Below the pieces are notes generated by a model, which did not search any database, was not told the origin of the DNA, and saw only the letters and a program-made list of their open reading frames with translations. 64,000 nt of DNA from the NCBI GenBank assembly GCA_941918925.1, contig OW799234.1, forward strand, positions 128,506,895 to 128,570,894, written 5' to 3'. Origin of the DNA: Phyto melanocephala. Taxonomy: Eukaryota; Arthropoda; Insecta; Diptera; Rhinophoridae. A program made the position numbers and the translations under genes. Positions 23,831 through 35,663 of this stretch are shown in pieces. The first letter of the stretch is position 1; each line of letters opens with the position of its first letter.

Positions 23831-25430
23831 CATCATTGAATTAAAATTACAGTCTTCTATTAAAAAAATAATAATACAAAATTCTGTGACATATACTTAT
23901 ATTATATAGAGATTCAGTATTCTCAGCTAAACTAGTCAATTTCTAATAATTAGACATAATCACTTTATCTCTAAACAAACTCAGTTACAAAAGAGCTAAA
24001 TACTTTGCAAAAGTTAAATTATAAAAATATTTCAAAGTCCTAAGGTATAGTATGTCGTAATTTTTAATCTTATAAAGAGTGTTTAGTAATCGTTTTAAGT
24101 CTATTATTACTTACTCATTTAATTATGAAATAATAATAGCAGTGTTCACTTTAGGTGGTATATTTTAGACACTGTAATGCTTACTATGACTGTAAACAAC
24201 AACACAAAAACAGCAATTATTTTTAGTAATAGTTCTTTTAATAATTATAATTTTTCACTTAATTCAAAAACGTTAAGCTACTTTAACATTTATTAAATAA
24301 ATTTGATAAATAATTATTTATTGTTTTGTGATTTTTCTTACATAAAATATCGTCAAAATTTAAAACAGTCGATTGATATTGCAACTTGATAAAATCAAGA
24401 AGATTTTTAATTAAACATTTTTTTACTGCGGAAGAAATTCATACATTTTAGTGGTTATGTATATTTTGTCAAATATGAGAATACATTTAAGCCATCACGT
24501 GTTTATGTTGGAACTTGCCAGAGTATATAAATCGCATGGCTACAAACTCCTACATACAGCCATGTCGCAGAAGACAATTGCGATCGAAAAAGTATTCAAT
24601 CCCGCAAACCAACTATTTAGAAAACAAAAAATTTCTTAGAAATAAAACCACTTTAAATTTTTTAAGTGGAATTGCTATTTTTTATGATTTATTTAAAAAA
24701 AAATATTAATAAAACTAAGTAAAAATTTAATATCAAAGGGTATGTTTGATTATTACAATGCTTTGTTAAGCATAAACATTTTTATTTAATAAACTTGTTG
24801 AGAAATATGTTTCAATCGAAGTACTGCCACATTATTTTTCCCATATTAAAGTGTTGCTGCTTTTTATGGTAAGTTTTTTGTTTTGTCATCCACAATACTG
24901 TCATACATTATTTGAACAGAAGAGATTTAAAAATTTTTGGAACTAACAAAATCTCTCGGAATCTGAAGCACCTGAAATAAAGTCTATCGGAGTCGCACAT
25001 ACGGAATCAAAGTCATTCCGATTGAAGTATGTGACATGCCTGATAATATACATATAAATTTTTCACTAGAAATTGTTAATTCCATGTTAAAACAAACGTC
25101 ACACTATCTGTGTTCGTAATGACTAATAATTTTGAAGGGGGAACGTGATTTTAATAGCATAGTTGTTAACTTTTATAGAAATCAAAATAGCTTTCAACGA
25201 AGAAAATAATTTTTTCTGATGAGCCATATTTTTAACTTCAATTTGTACAATAATTAATTGTACGTTACATCTTAAAAATATACCGTACAACACGTATGAA
25301 CAAAATGGTGGCAAATATAAATCGGACGCTTATGTTGAGACACCCTACATAAATAAATTTGTACATAAATAAAATTTAATCAGTAATAAAACAATTTTTA
25401 AACTCAATTCAATTTATAAAGAAAATATAG
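23831..25430. other. AT-rich intergenic DNA, no convincing gene
   Basis: Two overlapping short frames at 24451-24709 have no recognisable domain or splice context. Nothing else was identified. Confidence 0.35.
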
Positions 25431-25433
25431 TGT

Positions 25434-25862
25434 GGGGATATATTTATTTTGTCATTCCGTTTGTAACACAAAATATTCATTTTATACCCCATAAAGTGTA
25501 TACTTTTCGAGTATTGATTTCACTTTAGAAAGGGCTTGCTTGCCCGTCCGTCCGTTGAAAGCACGATAAAGCACTTTAAAGCTTAAACAAAAAATCTTGA
25601 GTGATAAAATTTCACTGGTATGTATATTTGTTGAGTAAAAGAATTTGTTTTCCCAAAAATTGACTAAATATAAGAAAATATATTAATAGCAAATAGAACA
25701 TATATAAGGAAAATAAAACATATTTTAGTGTAATTAAAGAAATTATTTTATATTAGTTAGGGTTGTTAACAAAATAACTAATTTTGTGGTATAGATGTTT
25801 TTCACATAATTTGTGGTGGGTGCCAAAAAATTGGCAAAGCCAAATATGCTCTTAGTTGTTTT
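25434..25862 (+). mobile_element. short family B element
   Basis: Starts GTGGGGATATATTTATTTTG with the core TTTGTCATTCCGTTTGTAA, then CCGTCCGTCCGTTGAAAGCA, and ends GGTGGGTGCC..CAAAGCCAAATATGCTCTTAG, a decayed form of the family B tail. The first hairpin half is lost. Confidence 0.6.
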
Positions 25863-26404
25863 TATAATTCATTTAAATTTTTTGTTACTTAATTTTTAAT
25901 ACAAAAAATAACAAAAAATTTAACTGTTATCTCTGAAAATCTTTTTGGTGGCAAGATGATTAGCTGCTTACCCTAACTACACACATACATACATATTCAC
26001 CAAAAAAATTATCTTGTATTTCAAACACTAGCTGGTATCTATTTGTAAATTTTTTTAATGCATTCTGTTGCTGTTTTGTAGTGAAAATATTATCATTACT
26101 TTGTGGTACTAAAGTAAAAAAAACACATTTTATAGATGTACTACTGTAATAATAAGAGTGAAGACCATTAATATTTGTTTGTTGCTGATAACGTTTAAAC
26201 ATTGAACATTTCGTTTTATTTTAAATTTCTCTTAGTCTTTATCAATATCGGACAAAAATTGTTTGGTTTTAAATTGGGTAAATCCATTGATGGCTTCTTG
26301 CTAACAATACATTTATTTCAAGTTCAATAAGTTGGTGACGTGAAATCTGTGCAGTGTTAAGAAATTATTTTTGAAAAAAAAAAAATTATATTAAAATATT
26401 TAAA

Positions 26405-29400
26405 ATGTGTGTAAATGAAAATATGAATATAATAACAAGAATCGTTACATTGATTTTTCTATTCAATGCAATGCAATCAAGTAAGTGTATTCGAAAAGGT
26501 CCTGAAAGTAAACTATGGAATATACTGCATATTTTAAAGCATGAGTGGAAGTTTTGAAAAGTTTAAAAAAGTTAAAAAATTACATTTTTAAATTTTTAGA
26601 ATTTATTAGTAAATATGTGGACACTATACCTATGTAAAAGATGGTGAAGGGGCACTGCCAAATATAGCTTGCTTACTTGCTTTTTTTCCAGGTGATATTA
26701 ATATAATCTAAAAATAAATAAAAACGAAAAAGTTAATAAGTTTTTTAACCTCATGGTGACTGAAGGCCCACTCTGTATAGTTTTGATTAATCAAATCGAT
26801 AATACCTTTTTTTAATACGAACAGTTTTAAAAAATTATGTCACAACTCTATTTAGGTATGTCCGAAATGTTTCGCATAACACCTAGAATATTTTTAATAC
26901 TAGAGGAGCACTTAGTGGTACAAGGTCTCGTTTTTGGGGTAAAAGGCTGCTGCAACTCTGTTTGACTTAAAATAACAACAATTCTGTATTGTTTTGATAT
27001 ATTAAGCGTGTTTTCATTATTTTGGTAAAAAATTTGGATTTTTTCTAACCTTGAGCGACGAGCGGCACGGGTTAACGTTGTATTAATCCAGCTCAAATTG
27101 TGATTATTTTAATATCTGAAAAGCGAAATCATTTTATGGCGAACATCAACTTATATTTCTTACTTGTCTTTTTTTAATTTCAAAAACATTTGGATTTGTA
27201 AATTAAATTAAACCCATAAGTATTCGGCTTTTGATATTGCAAAACTTTAAAAATATATATGTAGTACTGAGCAACCAAATACTTAATATGACAATAACCA
27301 TATCACCGGTCGAACCATTCGACTGTCATGTAGTTGTAAATGTGACTTTACTACATTTGTTTTGTTTTTTTATGTCTTTGCAAAAACAATTTGTATAAAC
27401 AATGTTGATTCAACGTGTTTATTATTATTTTTTGTTTGTTACACACATATGTTTTGCGCATGTGTTAAGGCTGTGGCACAATGAATCCGTCGTCCGTAAA
27501 ACTTCAACTTTTTCAATTGACAACTAAGTTAAAATACATGTTTTCTTATTAGTGTTGTCACATTCAGTACGTCTCCGTCAACGGAAAGTACGAAAGTTGA
27601 CCAACTTTTACCATATGGTTGTGCGCAAAAAGCGTAGTCAACCGGCTTTACAGCAGCCGCCGTACTTTTTTGTGATGCATGAGCCGCCACAGAAGCATGC
27701 AGTTTTTTTCGGTTCAAAACTCTTTTTTTATATAAATATTATCGGCCTTCAGCCGCCGCTGTTTGTTTTTGATTAGTCGCAGCAGTCGACAATTTAACTT
27801 GACTTCAGTTCAGTCAACACAAAGTACTGATTGTGTTACCCCTCTGTCTGTTGAAAAAGTTGAAGTTTGACGGACGACGGATTCATTGTGCCACAGCCTT
27901 TAGTAGCAACTCAAACGCTTAAAACTCCTAAATTGCTGAACAAATATTAATAAGATTAAAATTGTGCACATTTGCAGGAAAATTCATTTCAAGTGGTAAA
28001 TATTTTTATACCCACCACAAAAAAATTATGTGTATTAATGTGGTATATTCATTTCGTCATTTCGTTTGTAACACATCGAAATATTCATTTTGGACCCCAT
28101 AAAGTATTAAGTAAAGTATATATGGTGAAGGGTATAAAAAACTATGTCCATCCTACATCGAATAAAATGCGATTACATCTAAACGAATTGACGTATAGCG
28201 ATAAAATTTCATTAGTATATTTCGCGAGTAAAAACAGTATCTCTCCCAGAAAATTGCCCAAATATATACATTACAAAAGGAATTATAGATCAAAATGTAC
28301 GAAAATTAATTCCGCCCAGTGTCTTTTTCGGTATTTTTAAAATTGATAACGTAATAAAACGGACACAATTAGATGAACGGTTCTGAAATTTTGCATTGCT
28401 TTTTGATCAAAAGACTTGTAATAACAGAAAATAAAGTTTAAACGCCCGGCTCCAATATAACAAATAATTTCTTTATGAACAAAGATTATGAAAGAGTAAA
28501 GGACTCTATATTGAAATATCTAAGCTGAATTTATCAGCAGAAACTACTTTGAGATACTAACTTTAACGCCTACTTATCACATAAGTTACTGTTATGAAAT
28601 TTAAAATCTCATAAAACCGACAGAATTAGATGAAACGCCCACTTTAAGTTCGTATAATTTCTATATGAATAAAAATTATACAAAAAAAAAAAAAAAAAAA
28701 TAATAATAATCTGTAATGGATGATCTAAGTTAAATTCAAACATTACTTATATAATCTTAAAAGAAGGAGGCGTCATGACCACACAAGGCTAATATTATTT
28801 TTTTTTTAATGACCTTCGGGTACTAAATTATACTTTTCAGTTTCGGTAGAAATACAATATCGTTGTAAAAAGAGTGAGTAGTGTAACTCTTTATACTAAG
28901 ACTAAGTTTAAAATAATAAATTCATAGCAAATCAAAGTAAAAGTTTAAGAAAGTGATACATATTTTAGTATAAAGAGATTATTCCATAGCGATTACTGTT
29001 AATAACAAAATAATAAATTTTGTGCTATAATGCCATGTTCACACGGCAATATAAATCTCGTGGTTCGCTCTCTGAATCTCGAATGCGAACCCTACCGTTC
29101 AGACGATAGTTCTTGTTTCACTTTGACATTTTTATTTATTTTTTTTTGACAATTATTTAAGGCGGCTTTTTTTTCTGAGGTTTATTGAAGTCATTCTTCT
29201 ACACTTTAAAATACGTTTCACTATTTCTCTTATTTCCATTTTAATTTAAATATACATATATGTATGTATGTTTAAACATATATTTTTTATTTCCACAATG
29301 ATTTTTTGCACACAATTTTTTTTTTTGTTTTCCTTTGTTTATTTTTGATAGGCAGTACAGATAAATTAGTGATTTTTTGTTATCAAAATTAGAGATGACA

Positions 29401-32400
29401 GCAAATTCTTCGAGATTCGCAGCAAGATTCAAAATGAACCAGGTAGATTCGCTCTCAAAATTTTGTATGGCGAATCTTGTAGATTTAATCAAGAGCGAAC
29501 CTCGATATTTGCTGTCCGTGTGAACATGCTATAAAACTGCACAAAATTGTTTGTGGGTTGTTTTAGTTGTTTTTTATTAGAAACCGGTTGAACAATGTGA
29601 GCGTAAGGTACCTAACAAAAAATTTATATTATACTAGAGTATGCCCCTGACTTTGTCTGCGTAGTTATCGGCAGGAAAGGTAGCCTCTTTATGTTATAAT
29701 TCAGTTTGTTTTCTATCTCTGCGGCAAATTTTCATTAAATCCGTTTAATCATATGTTGCGTGATTGAGTAAAAATATCAAAACATTGAAACATCCAAACA
29801 TATTTGTTATGTTAGGGGGAAAGGATTATATACAAATATTTAAGACCATAAATGACGTTAGGATTAGGATATAGGATTTTATTAACCAGTGTACTGAATT
29901 TCATCGTTTAGCTTAACATTTAAACATCTAAACATATACATATATTTAGGTTGATTTATAAAACAAGTAACAGTGCTATATTCGGCCGTGCCGAATCTTA
30001 TATACCCTTCACAACGTGTAGTCATGCAATAACAATTGTTTGTATCACCATTCATCCCATATAAAATACGTGCATACGTACACGTTAGAATAAATGTGGC
30101 ATCGAATCCCAGCTAAGCCAAAAAAATTTTATTTTATTTTATTTAATATATTATTTATATTTTATTATTTTTTTTATTTTTTTAAAAAATTTGTTTAAAA
30201 AATTTTTTTAGAAAAATTTTTAAAAAATTTTTTTACATTTTTTTTAAAATTTTTTTAAAATTTTTTTTTTGTAGTTTTTTTTTATTATTTTTTTCTTATT
30301 TTTAATATTTTTTTTTTGTAATTTTTTTTGTTTGGTATGTTTTTTACATGTATGTATGTATGTTGTTGTTGTAATTGTGAAAAAAAACGAGGTGGTCGTG
30401 GTTTTTTGCTCATATCTCAGAAAGTTATGGGGCGATTGTGCTGAATTTCAATAGCGATTCATTCCTGGATATTTCCAAGAGATTGATACCATATACAGAT
30501 CTGAGGAACATATAGTTGCTTCTAAAAGTTGATTTCAACCAACACACGGACAGACGGGCAGACGGACAGACGGACAGACGGACAGACGGTCATGGCTTAA
30601 TCGACTCCTCTATTCATAAGCTTTCAGAAAATATATACTTTATGGGGTCGGAAATGAAAATTGTAGAAATTACAAACGGAATGACAAAGCTATATATACC
30701 CTTGTGCACCACAGGTGAAGGGTATAAAAACAGTGCTATATTCAGCCGTGCCGAATCTTATATACCCTTAACAACGTGTAGTCATGCAATAACAATTGTT
30801 TGTATTACCATTCATCTCATATAAAATACGTACATACATGTAAAAAACATACCAAAAAAAAAAATTACAAAAAAAAAATATATTAAAAATAAAAAAAAAA
30901 ATAATAAAAAAAATTAAAAAAATAATAAAAAAAACATATAAAAAAAATAATAAAATATAAAAAATATATTAAATAAAATAAAATTTTTTTTTCTCAGCTG
31001 GAATTCGATGCCACGTTTACTTTAACCAGTATGTATGTAGGTTGTTGTTGTAATTGTGAAGAAAACGAGGTGGTCGTGGTTTTTTGCTCATATCTCAGAA
31101 AGTAATGGGGCGATTGTGCTGAAATTCAATAGCGATTCATTCCTGAATATTTCCAAGAGATTGATACCATATAGAGATCTGAGGAACATATAGTTGCTTC
31201 TAAAAGTTGATTTCAACCAACACACGGACAGACTATCAGGGCTTAATCGACTCCTCTATTCATAAGCTTTCAGAAAATATATACTTTATGGGGTCGGAAA
31301 TGAAAATTTTACTATTACAAACGGAATGACAAAGCTATATATACCCTTGTGCACCACAGGTGATGGGTATAAAAATAAGAAAAGACAGTTAGGTGTTGTT
31401 TTATTCATTTAGCTGTGCAAAGTTTTTCACAGTAAACTTTACAAAATAAAAACAAATTTAGCACAAACTTTTGCGTCAAAAAAAAACAATTCACAATTTT
31501 CACAATTTTGAATTATTTAAAGAACCTTATTTTTGCTCAGGAAAATTTTTAAATTGTTTTATTATGGTGGACTAAGAAACATAAAAAAACTACTTTGCTG
31601 CTAAAAGTCATAAAAGAAGATGAATATGAGAAATATATATTTAAATATTAAGTCTATTTATTTAAATCTAAATAAATGTAAATGTACATACATATGTACA
31701 ACTACATGTGTATGTATTAATTCTAAGTGTATTGAGTATTTCTATTTCTTATTTAATATATATTCATTGTAATTTAACAACAATTTCAAGTCATTGTCAA
31801 GAAGTTTAAAAATAAAGGTTTAATTATATCAGATCTATTTTCCATAAAAACATGCTGAATATTTTACTTTTTCGAAACAAAAACGAATATCGTACGATTT
31901 TTGTTTATTTAAAATTTATAAATAAACAAAAGATATTATGGTTGCCAAGCCATAGGGGGTCTCTTATCAGTCGTTTAATTGAGGTAGGTAAAAAAGAAAG
32001 AAAATAAAAAATATTTTCTTCACTCAGCTCAAGAAATCTCAAATATTGATAAGATAATTGCATTGTACATAAGTCCCATTGTAAATTTTAAATACTTATA
32101 TGTATATACATACGAAGTAAGTAAATATAATAGAATAAAATAGATAATTAGTTATGGTTAAATGGCACTTCAATAATTCTGTGGCAATAAGAAAAAACTG
32201 CTTATGTTTGCTTTTATAGTTTTGCTGGAAACCACTTTGAAATTTTTGAGTTGATTTTTTAAATATTTTTCCTGTTAAAATGGAGACTACTATATGAACT
32301 CTGCGCTATACAAATTAAAGATTATATTCATTTTCGTATATAAATCTATGTTTATTATAAGTTAAAATAAATTAATCAAAATGATATTGTTAATGGAAAC

Positions 32401-34360
32401 AAGTAACAGTGCTATATTCGGCCGTGCCGAATCTTATATACCCTTCACAACGTGTAGTCATGCAATAACAATTGTTTGTATCACCATTCATCCCATATGA
32501 AATGCGTACTTACATATATTAAAACATCCCATTGTAAAATTTTAAATTTACTTATGTATTTTAAAAAAAAAATTACAAATAAAATAAAAAAATATATATA
32601 TTAAAAACCAAAAAAAAAAAAAAACAATAAAAAAAATTACAAAAAAAAATTAAAAATTTTTTTTTTAAAAATAAAAAGAAAAAATTAAGTAAAAAATTTT
32701 TTTTTGGCTCAGCTGGGATTCAATGGTTTACTTTAACCAGTATACCATGTTTGTATCTAAGTATAATGTTGTTGTAATTGTAAAAAAAAGGAGGTGGTCG
32801 TGGTTTTTTGATCATATCTCAGAAAGTTATAGGGCGATTGTGCTGAATTTCAATATCGATTCATTCCCGGATATTTCCAAGAGATTGATACCATATACAG
32901 ATCTGAGGAACATATAGTTGCTTCTAAAAGTTGATTTCAACCAACACACGGACAGACGGGCAGACGGTCACGGCTTAATCTACTCCTATATTCATAAACT
33001 TTCAGAAAATATATACTTTATGGGGTCGAAAATGAAAATTGTAGAAATTACAAACGGAATGACAGAGCTATATATACCCTTGTGTACCACAGGTGAAGGG
33101 TATAAAAATATAGGCAAATAAGTTTCTTACAAAATTGTCTAAAATAGTTGAAAATTTGTCTGATGTTAGTTTAAAATTGTGGAATTGCAATGTTGTGATT
33201 ATATTAATTTTATCTTATGTCGAATTAAGCAGTTACTCCGTTTTACCATAGAATTATTGATAACACATTAATTTTTTTAAGATAACATTATTTGTATATG
33301 TATATTATTTAGAGTATTTTACAGAATTTGAACAATAAATGTTTGCTTCTAATATTTCTTTTGATTTCTTTTAGGCGTTACTCAAACCAGCACATATGAA
33401 AAAGATATTTTATACTACAACACTAATTCAACCGAGGCCACTTTAAACAGCGCTCGACATCATGCATCAATACGTTTAAAAGAACATGATCAACGCTATG
33501 GGGATGGTCATATATGCTCTGGTGTCGTTATAGGTTCCTCGGTGGTATTAACTACAGCCCAATGTGTTTACAAGTATAAAGATTTAAAAATTAATGTTTT
33601 TAAATAATTAAAAATAAATAACTGAATGCATTTTTCTCTCAAACAGTTATAATAAAAATAAATTGTATCATCCAGCTGAATTAAAAATTGTCTTGGCTTC
33701 CATTAGTCGCTACCAACATCAGCAACAGACACTTATTTTTGATGTGACTCACAGTTATCATCCAGATACGTTCAATGCTCTCACACTGCGTGATAATGTG
33801 GCCATATTAATGTTGGATCGGGCTATAGCCGAATCAAATAATTATGTAAAACCAATTAATCTACCCAATGCACAAACATACCATCCCAATTGGTATGAAA
33901 AACAAAATGGTGGACAGTTAAAGTTGACCACTTGGCTAGAAACAAATAAAGTAAGTTGTGTAATGCCTTTAATAGCTTAACTTTTAAATTAAATTTCTCT
34001 GTTTAGGGTTTGACTTTAAATAATTTGATGCTGCTTAATGTCTCGAAAATGAGTGACGAGAATTGTTCGCATTATAATGGCACAACTTTCTTTAGCTGGG
34101 GCATGTTGTGCTTGAAAACGAATGAATCTTTAAGTAAAGACTTAGGTGCCCCGTTGTATGTGGACAATATTCTTGTGGGTCTCAAAAGTTCTGTTTTGGA
34201 TCACTCAGGACCTGCAATTTTCACAGATGTTTTGCATCATTTAGAATGGATACATAAAACTATTGGCGATGGTAGTAACCAAAATAGTTCTATTTGGGGT
34301 ATTTTGGGATTACTTCTATTAACACTTGTGACAATAAAGCGCACAAAATTTTCGCCTTAA
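26405..34360 (+). CDS. SP4: S1A protease homolog with all three catalytic residues lost
   Basis: Join 26405-26480, 33375-33573, 33647-33950 and 34007-34360, giving 310 residues. Intron phases 1, 2 and 0 match SP1 and SP3. Intron 1 is 6.9 kb and full of mobile elements, so exon 1 (signal peptide 1-25) is assigned by phase and family layout. There is no basic residue plus IVGG at the activation position (ILYYNTN instead). His is Gln88 (LTTAQC), Asp is Asn142 (RDNVAIL) and Ser is Leu239 (KDLGAP). The Cys73-Cys89 and Cys213-Cys228 pairs remain; the pair bracketing the active-site Ser is gone. The C-terminus GILGLLLLTLVTIKRTKFSP is a likely membrane anchor. The frame is open with good splice sites, so it is probably a functional pseudoprotease (inference) rather than a decaying gene. 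Confidence 0.8.
26622..26690 (+). repeat. decayed family A tail
   Basis: GGTGAAGGGGCACTGCCAAATATAGC then TTGCTTACTTGC resembles the conserved tail of family A-long (compare 44270-44330). It lies in SP4 intron 1. Confidence 0.4.
26700..27460. other. SP4 intron 1 sequence, no gene seen
   Basis: An 82-codon minus-strand frame at 27096-26848 has no recognisable domain. No repeat ends were identified. Confidence 0.35.
27468..27899. mobile_element. 432 bp MITE with TTA target duplication
   Basis: AGGCTGTGGCACAATGAATC is matched by its reverse complement at the right end; the inverted repeats run for about 50 bases. TTA flanks both sides (27465-27467 and 27900-27902). The 3 bp TTA duplication fits the PIF/Harbinger group (family knowledge). 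GC is higher than in the surroundings. Opposite short frames inside are not genes. Confidence 0.75.
27997..29590 (+). mobile_element. family B element carrying a MITE insertion
   Basis: Starts TTTATACCCACCACAAAA, with the core GTCATTTCGTTTGTAACAC and GACCCCATAAAGT; the interior resembles 38300-39750 with decayed repeat units. Near the tail, TTGTGCTATAA is interrupted by the MITE at 29031-29529 and resumes as TATAAAACTGCACAAAATTG. The final hairpin is lost. Confidence 0.6.
29031..29529. mobile_element. MITE nested in family B
   Basis: CCATGTTCACACGG near the left end and CCGTGTGAACATG at the right end are inverted. TATAA/ATAA is repeated on both sides. The subterminal parts share CGAATCTTG/TTCGCTCT phrases in opposite orientation. 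It is noncoding. Confidence 0.65.
29963..30728 (-). mobile_element. family A element, full length
   Basis: In plus orientation it starts ACAAGTAACAGTGCTATATT with hairpin ATTCGGC-CGT-GCCGAAT, has an A/T-rich middle, then GACAGACGG repeats (complement of GTCY) at 30548-30588, the reverse core, and CACCACAGGTGAAGGGTATA. Located in SP4 intron 1. Confidence 0.8.
30729..31373 (-). mobile_element. second family A copy fused head-to-tail
   Basis: Begins CAGTGCTATATTCAGCCGTG directly after the GGGTATAAAAA of the preceding copy, lacking only the first few bases (ACAAGTAA). It ends CACCACAGGTGATGGGTATA. The (GTCY)n region is reduced to one GACAGACT unit. Confidence 0.75.
31375..32395. other. SP4 intron 1 sequence, nothing recognised
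   Basis: AT-rich without repeat ends or coding motifs. Confidence 0.35.
32399..33108 (-). mobile_element. family A element, full length
   Basis: Starts AACAAGTAACAGTGCTATATT with the tail hairpin and ends ACCACAGGTGAAGGGTATA. The (GTCY)n complement is short (GACAGACGGGCAGACGG at about 32950). It ends 267 bases before SP4 exon 2. Confidence 0.8.
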
Positions 34361-34364
34361 AGTA

Positions 34365-34783
34365 CAATTATTTATTAGTTTTTCTTTTGTATATAAGTTT
34401 ATTTTTAGGGATCTCTTTAAGTTAGTAAGTTTTATAAAATTAAATTATAAAAGTAAATTTACAAGGTATTATTAGTATTGTATTGTAATAACCTTATATT
34501 TTTCAAAATTTAGGCTTAAATTTACATAAAATCCAGTAAATCTTTTACAATAGTTTACATTCAGTTCAACATTCTTGAAAATTATGACAGTACGTACGAC
34601 GCTTGATACTCTTTGTAAATTCACCGATTGTTATTTTATAAACAATTATTTATTAAGTTTTTTTATAAAAGTACAAAATCAATGAAAAAATACAACTTTG
34701 AAAACCCATAGTTCAGTTTTTAATATTTTAATTTTTGTGGTTAAACCAACACTATTACTCAATAAGAAAACATATTTGATCAA
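34365..34783. other. 3' flank of SP4, no gene seen
   Basis: AT-rich; it must hold the SP4 polyadenylation signal, but no strong AATAAA close to the stop was found. Confidence 0.35.
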
Positions 34784-35050
34784 ATATCGATGCCTGTGTG
34801 CGAAATTATCGTATGTTACGTTATTCTAGATATCGACTTTTTTATGCAAATTGTTTCTACATCCATTAATCCATCTGCTGATAAAATATTATAACGACAA
34901 TTATTTCAGTTATGGAGATAACACTGTGTACATTTTACCGTATGTAGCAGTGTTATTTACGTTTTTATTTATTTAAAAGTAATAAAAACGCTCTCCTGTA
35001 AAATTTTGTTTTTGTAACATACGATAATTTCGCGCACAGGGGTCGATATA
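34784..35050. mobile_element. 267 bp MITE
   Basis: ATATCGATGCCTGTGTGCG and a following AAATTATCGTATGTTAC are matched in reverse complement at the right end (GTAACATACGATAATTTCGC, then GCACAGGGGTCGATAT). The inverted repeats are about 37 bases. The target duplication is unresolved. Confidence 0.65.
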
Positions 35051-35289
35051 TTGGCTTTTTTCGAGTCAAGATTCTCATAATTTGAATCGAATACTATTTA
35101 TATGTGTGCGGCAAACAATGTAGTACAACTTTGTGAGCGTATTACAATATTATAAAACTTTTTTGTTTTGTATTTATTAAATTGAAGAACAATTAATATT
35201 TTACAGAACTTTTTAACTATATATGGCAGCTAAATGTAATGAGTCACAGAGTGACAGCATAAATCCGCTTTTATTCCGTCACTCTATTG

Positions 35290-35445
35290 CTAGCTACTAC
35301 TTAAGTTAAAATAATTAGAGTAAAGCAAGATCTTCATCTTCATCAGTTCCAGGGCTGCAGTCCTCAAAGCAGACAATATTCTTATTGCATTCGTTATGAA
35401 TTCGCAAACCACAAACATATCAGTATAGATATTCGGATAAATATC
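35290..35445 (-). pseudogene. 3' fragment of a seminase-like protease
   Basis: The minus strand reads DIYPNIYTDMFVVCEFITNA then IRILSALRTAAL, closely matching the C-termini of SP5 (YPNIYTDVRVVREFITNAIQ) and SP6 (NAIRILSVMRSAAL). Upstream of this no protease similarity is seen, so the catalytic part is gone. The ending resembles SP6 more than SP5. It is a dead third member of the seminase-like group, between SP4 and SP5. Confidence 0.8.
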
Positions 35446-35663
35446 ATTGATATGTTTGACCTAATTTAAGCGGTTTTAAAATTAAATAATACTTAAAAAT
35501 CAAAAAGCTTTAATTTGATTTTCTAAGTCCTAGGAAAATCTTTACTTAGTAATTTAGCAAGATACATATACAAAAACAAGTTATTTTTTGATAGAAGTGC
35601 TACTTATTTTTGCTTGATTTGTCATGACCCTATAGCAAATAACTAGTTGGTAACGACTCCTCG

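Noticed and set aside
24451..24709. Two overlapping short frames, one rich in basic residues
   Set aside because: No signal peptide, no splice context, no family; could not be told from chance.
26848..27096. 82-codon minus-strand frame in SP4 intron 1
   Set aside because: No motif recognised and no start or splice support.
27529..27776. Opposing frames inside the TTA-flanked MITE
   Set aside because: They overlap on both strands inside inverted repeats and show no domain.
30516..33121. Similar 60-100 codon frames in several family A copies (QTDRR..LIDSSIHKLSENIYF)
   Set aside because: They lie across the (GTCY)n and core region of a noncoding repeat and recur only because the copies are related.
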